From positions 62,001-126,000 of the forward strand of contig MU405275.1 in assembly GCA_022836615.1 (NCBI GenBank): 64,000 nt of DNA, given 5' to 3'. The notes under the pieces are model-generated. The model did no database searches. It worked only from the letters and a program-made list of their open reading frames with translations, and was not told the DNA's origin. Source of the DNA: Annulohypoxylon bovei var. microspora. Its lineage: Eukaryota; Ascomycota; Sordariomycetes; Xylariales; Hypoxylaceae. Positions 57,394-64,000 of this stretch are shown here, piece after piece. Each line of letters begins with the position of its first letter. Position 1 is the stretch's first letter. The position numbers and the translations under genes are program-made.

Positions 57394-60300
57394 TTAGACG
57401 TGGCCTCGTGGCCTACCCCTCCCCCTACCTCGTCCTCTTCCTCTTCCCCGACCGCGTATCGCCGTGTAACGCGGTTTAGCAGGAACGTCGCCATCGCTAT
57501 CGTCATCGTTACCCGAGTCGTCGGAACTACTGTTGTCTGATAACGACAGCCTGACGACCGTCGGGCCACCCGACCTCCTGACAGGTCGCGAATGTTCCGG
57601 AACCTGGCGTTCTGGAGTGGGACTAGGCGAGGATGAATCCTCGACCCCTACGGCAGCAGGCTCGAAATCGTCGTCGACTAGTTCCATGCGACCATGTTTC
57701 GGACTGGGCCTAGCAGACTCCTCAGCATCGTTACGGCGTGGCGTTGGCTTTTTATTCGCGTCTCGCGCAATTGTGGCAGCTGGGGTTGCTGGGGTTGCTT
57801 TAGCTGAGGCCGTAGCAGGACTTCCCGTTGCGGTATCTCTTGCTCGGCGTGAGCCTATCTTGAACTTTTTACCCCTTAGAGCCGCTCGCTCTCTCATGGA
57901 CATATAGCGGGTGTCCGGGGGCGGCTCTAGCTCAGCGGGATTTGGTGTCGCGGGCGATTGTTGTGCACGAGGTCGTCCGGGGGGTCGACCTCGTTTCTTT
58001 ACTGGCTCTACGCGAGCTAACGTCGCAGAGGTGGATGTAGTCGGCCGTGATTGTTCGTCGTCATCATTCGCCCTAGCTAATTCTTGCTCCAGTTGAGCTG
58101 CAAGTTCCTCTACGGTAACCTCGTTCTCATTCTGGGCAACCTCGTTCTCATCCTGGGCAACTTCATTCTCGTTCTGGGTAGCATCGTTCTCATTTTGAGT
58201 AACATCCGGGGCATCGACTTCCATCATACTGGTATCTTCATTTTCGGCGTTATTAAGTGTAGATCTTCTCGGGCGTCCCGGTGGGCGACCCCTCTTTTTA
58301 CCCGTAGATGGGACTGAAGACGGGGTGGCAGCTGCTCCAAGAGAGTTTCGAGGTGGCCGTCCTCGTCTTTTGGCTCCAGGTTGCGGAGTACTGTTAGCAG
58401 TGACCGAGCTTTCTCCTTCGGGTGCCGGAAGCTGTGTTAACGCCCGAATCGCGTCGGCCGCTAAATCCACGGCGTTTACTTCCTCTTCTGGGGCGCCATT
58501 CTCGTTTTCCGATCCGAGATTTCTCAAAGATTTGATTAAGATAGAATCATCCGGGTCCTCAGCTGGCTCCTCGGCTTCCACGTACGAAACCATCGGGTTT
58601 GCGTGGCGTAAGGTAGGTCGTAGGGGGTCAACAGGAAGACGCGGCCTCGGCTTCTTCTTAGGGAGAGGAACAGGATCGGGGGCTACCTCAGGTTGCGCTT
58701 CTGCAACGCCGTCAACTGGTTGTTCGCTAGAAGCATCCGGAGCCGCCACTCTTGCTGGTGTAGAAGTGTTATTGCCGAGAGCATTAAGTAATGCCGGATC
58801 CAGGTTCATGAGCTGATCAAGGTTTCCAGTCCTAGGCTTTCTACGCGGTTGGTTCTTGGGTCCCCTAAAATCAGGATCATCGTTTATCTCAAGCCTCGCC
58901 TTTCTCTTAGCTAGTCGAAGTGTCTTCTTGACGAACTCGGATATTTCTGGCTCATTGTTGAGAGCATCAGCAGTGGGGATTTGGAATGACTCAAACAAAA
59001 TCTTGTCTGCACTCTCATCTTGGTCGTAGAATCCCATTCCCATCATCCGTTCGCGGCTGACTACAGATGGATCGGCGTACTGAGACGGATCTGGGTACAG
59101 TGAGTCTCCTTCACCATTCTGAATACCGGACATGTCGACATCCATGGTATGATCTTCTGGTTGGTTCTCATGATCCGGCACATTAATAGTGGGTACATAG
59201 CTGTTTCCAGACCCGTTAGGACCAATAGCGCTGGCGTGATCTGGAACATGATTTTCATCTCCATAATCATTCATAACCGAATCTTGAAGCGCTGTGTCCA
59301 TTTGATGAGGAGCATCGTTCGGAACCTCCAATGACGCTAATGGATCGTTGGCTTTTGCAGCATCTGCTTGCTGCTTTAATCGTTGCATACGTCTCGTATC
59401 TTTGCTTCGGTTCTCTTCCCCGGCAGCCTTCAGCCAGCTGAGATTGTGTTGTCGGAAGTCGACGATCGCCTCGACGCTGCGATCATCCGCGATCGGACGC
59501 GTATCATGTCCTAGGAGCGTACTCTTAGGGACGTACGGAACTGTGCTGCCACCTTGTCTACATGTCCCACAGTTGCAAATATTGAGACACTTGGGACATT
59601 GCCAATGTTCTATCTCCATAGCTGTCTGTGGCATCATATCAAATGCTCTCCACAGAACACCATAGCAATATGCGTTTGGACACGTCGTGCAGAAGTTTAG
59701 CTTATACGTGTAATCTTTGTGGCAGCAGACGTGGCAACGATACACATCGCCTTTCTTGGCTTTCCGTCTCGACTTTGGCTTTTTCTTGACGCGACCCTCA
59801 TCATCAACTTCGGGTTCTGACTCTTCAGCTTGAGGCTCAGGCAATTTCGTAATATCATTCCAGGGACGCCTTCGAAGTTGCTCTTGAGCAATCTGGGCCA
59901 CCGATTTCCTACCCGTCTTCTTGCGTGCAACTTCAATGGGCTGGGGGGACAAATTGATATCGACATATCCATCTTGTTGTATCACCATGGCCCTCCAAGT
60001 CTCATGTTTCTCAATGAGATCGCCCCATTTCCACTGTTCACACCACTGAAGACCAGAGATGCAGACACACGAGCGACCCATGGCATAACATTCCATGCAA
60101 ATGTCGTATGTATCTTCATCTCCGTTAATCAGCGTACGCACGCAGCATTTGCAAGTTAGGAACCGGTTAAAGATGTTGGATCGGCAATATGAGCACGTAA
60201 TGTTCGAGTCGAATGGGATGTGCTCGACATTTGCCTGCTTATAACAAAACATCTCGTCAACAAGTATCTCCGTGAAGAGACCAAATAACCGTTTGAAGTC

Positions 60301-61546
60301 ATGAGCCATTTGTCTCATGCGCGAGGAGTTTTGCATCAACTCTTGGCCAAGGCCTAACCAACCAACCTCGGCATTTTCCTCGAGAGTCTGGAGGTCATTG
60401 TAATATTTTTCTAGGGTATGATAAACGATGGCCTTGTTTTTGTACTGCTCATCTCGGCACACTAATCGCGCCTTTGGTAGAGCCTCGTGAAGAGCTAAGT
60501 CGAGGGTTTCAACCGTAGTCCTATTCCATGCGACTTTCATAGTCCTCGTCCCACGATTCCAGACTTGATGAGGTGCTAGAGGAGGTATTAGAATGAAGTC
60601 GCCAACTTTTTGCTCGACAACATAGACGGGGAAGTTGGCTTTCTTCCAAGCATTGATTTGTGCGAAATGTTTCTCGATCTCGATGTCGTGACCGAGCATA
60701 GAGAGAAAGTATTCTCGAATAACTTCACGGTCCTTAGTTTCAGTCATAAACCAGATAGAGCTGCCTGGCTTCTCTCCATGTTTATCTCCTGAAGCTTCGA
60801 CCATAATATTCTGACCCAAGCTTGCACACATCTCCCGATGCGCAGGGGTGTATGTGCCTTCATGACCGACATAGCACATGAGGTTCTGCGCACGCATCTC
60901 CTCTGGAAGACTACTCATTAGATCACCCGCCACGGCAGGAGTCTTCTCTGGGGCGCCAAAGATGTCATCGTTTCGGGTGTCTGCGCCTGGGTTCTCGCTA
61001 ATGTTCTCATTCATGTAAAAAACGTTCGGAGGAATAACCTTCTTCAGATGATTATACCACTCGGGAGGGCAGTCTATATCTTTCATATAGAGGCGTTGTC
61101 GTCGGTCGTCACGAAAATTGGTAGGGGTCCACTGGACGGTCAATTGTCGCATGGATCGCAAGTAATGTCCAAGGGTCATTGGAACATCGGCCTTCGCACC
61201 TATGTCGCGAACATTTTCCTCTACCAGCAACTGTTAGTATATACGAGCCCCCTTTACGACAGATGTAGGACTCACGTTTCTTGTCGTATGTCTTCTCCAG
61301 CCAGGTTGCGCCGAAGAGCTCATCAGGAAGGACCTTGTTCCAACCCTCTATGACTAACGGTCGACCTCCTTCGATGACATGTAGTTGGACCAATTTCTCA
61401 AAGCCAGAGGGACCAAGGCGCCTGATCTGGGCGGTAGAGATGCGCACCACCCAGTCGAAGTTCGGAGTACTATCGACGAGCGCATGGAGATCAAGATCTG
61501 GAGGTATGGGGTCAAATTTAGCTTGGGGATGTAATGCGGTCGGCAT
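57394..61546 (-). CDS. JmjC-domain chromatin protein with zinc finger and AT-hooks
   Basis: Exons 61546-61276 and 61220-57394 (GTGAGT-TAG after a TACTAACAG branch site) give 1,365 residues. A JmjC domain lies in the N-terminal quarter: LMCYVGHEGTYTPAHREMCA with iron ligands His218 and Glu220, then PPLAPHQVWNRGTRTMKVAW with His308. This is the fold of 2-oxoglutarate dioxygenases such as histone lysine demethylases. Cys-rich segments follow (CSYCRSN, CKCCVRT, CMECYAM and CHVCCHKDYTYKLNFCTTCP to CPKCLNICNCGTCR, the last like the 4CXXC_R1 finger). Three AT-hooks come next (KRRGRPPRNS, KKRGRPPGRPRRS, KKRGRPPGRPRAQ), then an acidic/basic disordered region and a closing GRGRGRGRGRGRGRPRGH tail. It likely binds AT-rich DNA in the nucleus. 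Whether it demethylates was not tested. Start chosen at MPTALHPQAKF; a longer frame has no ATG. Confidence 0.85.
58120..58205 (-). repeat. Imperfect coding repeat (NENEVAQ)n in the JmjC gene
   Basis: About four degenerate units of 21-24 nt encode Asn/Glu-rich text of the form QNENEVAQDENEVAQNENEV. They sit in the disordered region between AT-hooks 2 and 3. Confidence 0.6.
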
Positions 61547-62453
61547 TTTGGCGATCGCATTCAATGATGAGAATCGACAGTGTAAAAGTCGAGTTTGGGA
61601 GTCGAAGTTCAGAGTCGTAAGGCGACAGCGGGGTTCGTGAAGATCGTGAAGATCGCCTTCAGACGCGCTTCTAAGCGGTTCGCGTTGAAGACGGCAATAG
61701 TCGGTTAAGACCTAATGTATCTTGTGTGTCGGCCTCTGTTGTGCAGAATAAGCCTAATGCCAACATCATTAGGTTGTTGTGAGAGAAAGTTGATGAACCG
61801 TAATTAAAAATTAATTCACAGAAGTTATCAAAAGAAAATGCGATGAACCGCGCCAGATTGGAAAGAGCTATGACAAAAAGTTTTCCTAATTAACTGAGAA
61901 GTGACAAGTTCAGGGTACATAGGTACTTGAGTACGTAGATACATTTACCCCACTACACCAATAACGTTGAAGCTAGGAAGCTAGGATAGACCCCGGCAGC
62001 TCGGATTGCGCTTACATAAAATTAAATTTTGATAATGACTTCGAGAACAAATTCTTAAGGACGACTTCAAACAGGACGTCGTTTCTTACTTGGGGGATGT
62101 GTAAATAATAGGTACTGGCTATAAGTTTGGAGTGATAAATATTCTGAATTTAAGAGGTAGGTGTTTATTCCGTTTACCAAAATTCACATAATAATTCACT
62201 CAAAAGCAATGAATATCATAAACTTCGTGAATATTTTCAGATTGACATTCACTTATATCATGATACTCTCTTAATAATTTAAGAAATTCAGATTTTAATA
62301 ACAAAAAAATGTGTTATCGAATTGGATTGACTAAGAAAGAATCGATACAAGTATGACTTATTAAAAATGCTAGTTATTGTTTTCTCCCCCATCAGTCATC
62401 CGCCAAAGTCTTCACCCTCACGACAGATTTGACTAACAGATTTCTAGAAGGCT
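61547..62453. other. Divergent promoter region of the JmjC and COQ2 genes
   Basis: About 900 nt, AT-rich, between start codons facing away from each other. No gene seen. AGGTACTTGAGTACGTAGAT near 61920 is another weak copy of the spacer motif. Confidence 0.55.
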
Positions 62454-63722
62454 ATGACAACCCCAGGAAGGATGCCTCGGCTGCTTGCCGCCAATGGCAC
62501 CAAATGCCTTTCCTTCCGTAGTCCGGCACCGCCGAACTCATGGAGACTATCAAACCAGTTCCATAATATCTCTCGGGGCGTCTCACGCCCTCTACGAAGC
62601 GTACGCTCAACCGGAACAGCCCTCAGCTTCCCCAAACCCAGATACACAATCCCAGCCATCTCCCCAACGCCATCACCGCCAACAAGCCGGCGTTCAGCCC
62701 ACACCATCGACTCGCCACCCCCCGCAGCCACAGCAGCGCCCTACACACCGCCCACATCCGGCATCCTCTCGCACCTGCCCAAGTCCTGGGTGCCGTACGG
62801 GGAGCTAATCCGAATCGACAAGCCGACCGGGACATACTACCTCTTCTTCCCATGCCTGTTCTCAACCCTCCTCGCCGCGCCCCTCGCCTTGCCCCCCGCA
62901 TCTCCCCTCTCCGTGCTCAGCACCGCGGCGCTCTTCTTCGGGGGCGCGCTAATCATGCGCGGGGCCGGGTGCTCGATCAACGACCTGTGGGACCGGCAGC
63001 TAGACCGGCACGTGCGGCGAACGCAGCACCGGCCCCTCGCGCGCGGGGCCATGACGCCGCTCGTCGCGCTGTCGTACACGGGGCTGCAGCTGCTGGCGGG
63101 GCTGGGCGTGCTGCTGCAGTTCCCGCCGGCGTGCCTGCTCTACGGGGTCCCGAGCCTGCTGTTCGTGGCCGCGTACCCGCTGGCCAAGCGCGTGACGTAC
63201 TACCCGCAGTTCGTGCTGGGGCTGACGTTCTCGTGGGGCGCGGTCATGGGGTTTCCCGCGCTGGGCGTGGACTTGCTGGCGGATGGCGCGGCGCTGGGTG
63301 CGGCCGCGCTGCTGTACGCGAGTAATGTGGCGTGGACCGTGCTGTATGACATGATATACGCACACATGGACATCAAGGACGACGCTAAGGCGGGGATTAA
63401 GAGCATTGCTCTTAAGCATGACGTTGATACGAAGAAGGTCCTGACGGGGTTAGCCGTGGTCCAGATCGGCTTACTTGGAGCGGCTGGCATGGCTGCAGGC
63501 GCAGGACCGGCTTTCTTCGTCGGTAGTTGCGGAGGCGCTGCTCTGGCTCTAGGCTGGATGATAACAAGGGTGAACCTGAAGAGCGTCAAGGATTGCTGGT
63601 GGTGGTTCGTAAACGGATGCTGGATCACTGGCGGTACAATCAGCCTTGGACTTGGGGCCGACTACCTGCTGAGATATACCGAAAACGAAAAGGATCAGGA
63701 ACAGGGAAAAATAGAGAGTTAA
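62454..63722 (+). CDS. COQ2: 4-hydroxybenzoate polyprenyltransferase, mitochondrial (COQ2)
   Basis: Intronless, ATG 62454 to TAA, 422 residues. Residues 1-80 are rich in Arg, Ser and Pro and lack acidic residues, a mitochondrial presequence. The UbiA-family prenyltransferase follows: first Asp-rich motif NDLWDRQLD (176-184) with RRTQHRPLARG, and the second motif YAHMDIKDD (302-310) with KAGIKSIALKH. These bind Mg2+ and the polyprenyl diphosphate. Hydrophobic segments between and after them give about eight to nine membrane helices, ending CWWWFVNGCWITGGTISLGL. It attaches the polyprenyl tail to 4-hydroxybenzoate in the inner membrane, the second committed step of ubiquinone synthesis. The Met in YAHMD is a slight change from the usual Gln. 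The central part is very GC-rich. Confidence 0.95.
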   Translation: MTTPGRMPRLLAANGTKCLSFRSPAPPNSWRLSNQFHNISRGVSRPLRSVRSTGTALSFPKPRYTIPAISPTPSPPTSRRSAHTIDSPPPAATAAPYTPPTSGILSHLPKSWVPYGELIRIDKPTGTYYLFFPCLFSTLLAAPLALPPASPLSVLSTAALFFGGALIMRGAGCSINDLWDRQLDRHVRRTQHRPLARGAMTPLVALSYTGLQLLAGLGVLLQFPPACLLYGVPSLLFVAAYPLAKRVTYYPQFVLGLTFSWGAVMGFPALGVDLLADGAALGAAALLYASNVAWTVLYDMIYAHMDIKDDAKAGIKSIALKHDVDTKKVLTGLAVVQIGLLGAAGMAAGAGPAFFVGSCGGAALALGWMITRVNLKSVKDCWWWFVNGCWITGGTISLGLGADYLLRYTENEKDQEQGKIES

Positions 63723-64000
63723 AATTTCACTGATAAATCTGTACATACTTGTCACATACTACTAGACTTAGGCATAGGCATTCGGATTGTAGATGGAGGC
63801 TGGCCGGGAAAGCCGTACACTACAGCTTACAGTAGCCATAGAACTACGCGTTGAACATACCACAATCACAATTCCAATATAATTTAAAAATAACGAGTTT
63901 TGCGTTGGCGACTTACGATCTCTTTTCGTGGATCTCGTCTACCTGTGAATGAGTATCAAGGCCCGAACCTATGATGCCGTGATGAAACAAAGCAAGCCGT
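63723..64000. other. 3' flank of COQ2
   Basis: Nothing recognised between the COQ2 stop and the window end. Confidence 0.5.

Noticed and set aside
57533..58816. Several plus-strand frames (124-163 codons)
   Set aside because: Antisense of the low-complexity region of the JmjC gene.
63000..63628. Minus-strand frames of 139-142 codons
   Set aside because: Antisense of COQ2.

Overview
This window is nuclear DNA of a filamentous ascomycete. Genes carry short introns (about 50-100 nt) with GTAAGT/GTATGT donors, CTAAC-type branch sites and CAG/TAG acceptors. Families include a Zn2Cys6 regulator, a class II hydrophobin, a BLI-3-like protein and a CE3 acetylxylan esterase, with GC-rich exons set in AT-rich spacers. 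The class II hydrophobin and the BLI-3 homologue point to Pezizomycotina, most likely Sordariomycetes. An order-level placement (Xylariales-like) would be a guess. There are no bacterial operons, CRISPR arrays or rRNA genes, and I found no convincing tRNA.

Layout, left to right: (1) 0.1-1.2 kb, a broken FAD-dependent oxidoreductase. (2) 1.7-2.9 kb (-), a secreted CE3 esterase whose catalytic serine sits on a 19-nt exon, then a long quiet spacer. (3) 7.0-8.9 kb, a small hypothetical gene and a pirin with a hydrophobic N-terminal extension. (4) 10-13.5 kb (-), a BLI-3-like flavin-type split-barrel protein and a membrane-anchored fucose-lectin-like propeller. (5) 16.5-20 kb, three genes without firm function, one resembling DUF1826 proteins. 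(6) 20.3-23 kb (-), a five-exon Zn2Cys6 regulator. (7) 23.7-30.3 kb, a hypothetical protein, a single-pass membrane protein, a membrane-anchored SGNH hydrolase and a secreted EGF-like/beta-propeller (GH43-like) protein. (8) 32-36.4 kb, a BTB protein and EME1, converging. (9) A roughly 6 kb gene-poor stretch. (10) 42.4-47.9 kb, a 1,737-residue kinesin. (11) 49.9-50.3 kb (-), a class II hydrophobin. (12) 52.9-55.2 kb (-), an MFS transporter gene with two damaged exon junctions. (13) 57.4-61.5 kb (-), a JmjC/AT-hook chromatin protein, divergent from COQ2 at 62.5-63.7 kb.

The genes do not form an obvious biosynthetic cluster: there is no PKS, NRPS or terpene synthase. Housekeeping genes (COQ2, EME1, kinesin, JmjC) alternate with an accessory secretome (CE3, SGNH, EGF/propeller, lectin, hydrophobin, transporter). 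That is typical of a plant- or wood-associated fungus. I saw no clear new system. The best leads are the decayed transporter, the nonsense-interrupted oxidoreductase, the micro-exon esterase, the anchored lectin and a recurrent ACCTACCT/AGGTAGGT palindromic motif in the spacers. Exon coordinates were joined by eye from splice signals and reading frame, with no transcript evidence.
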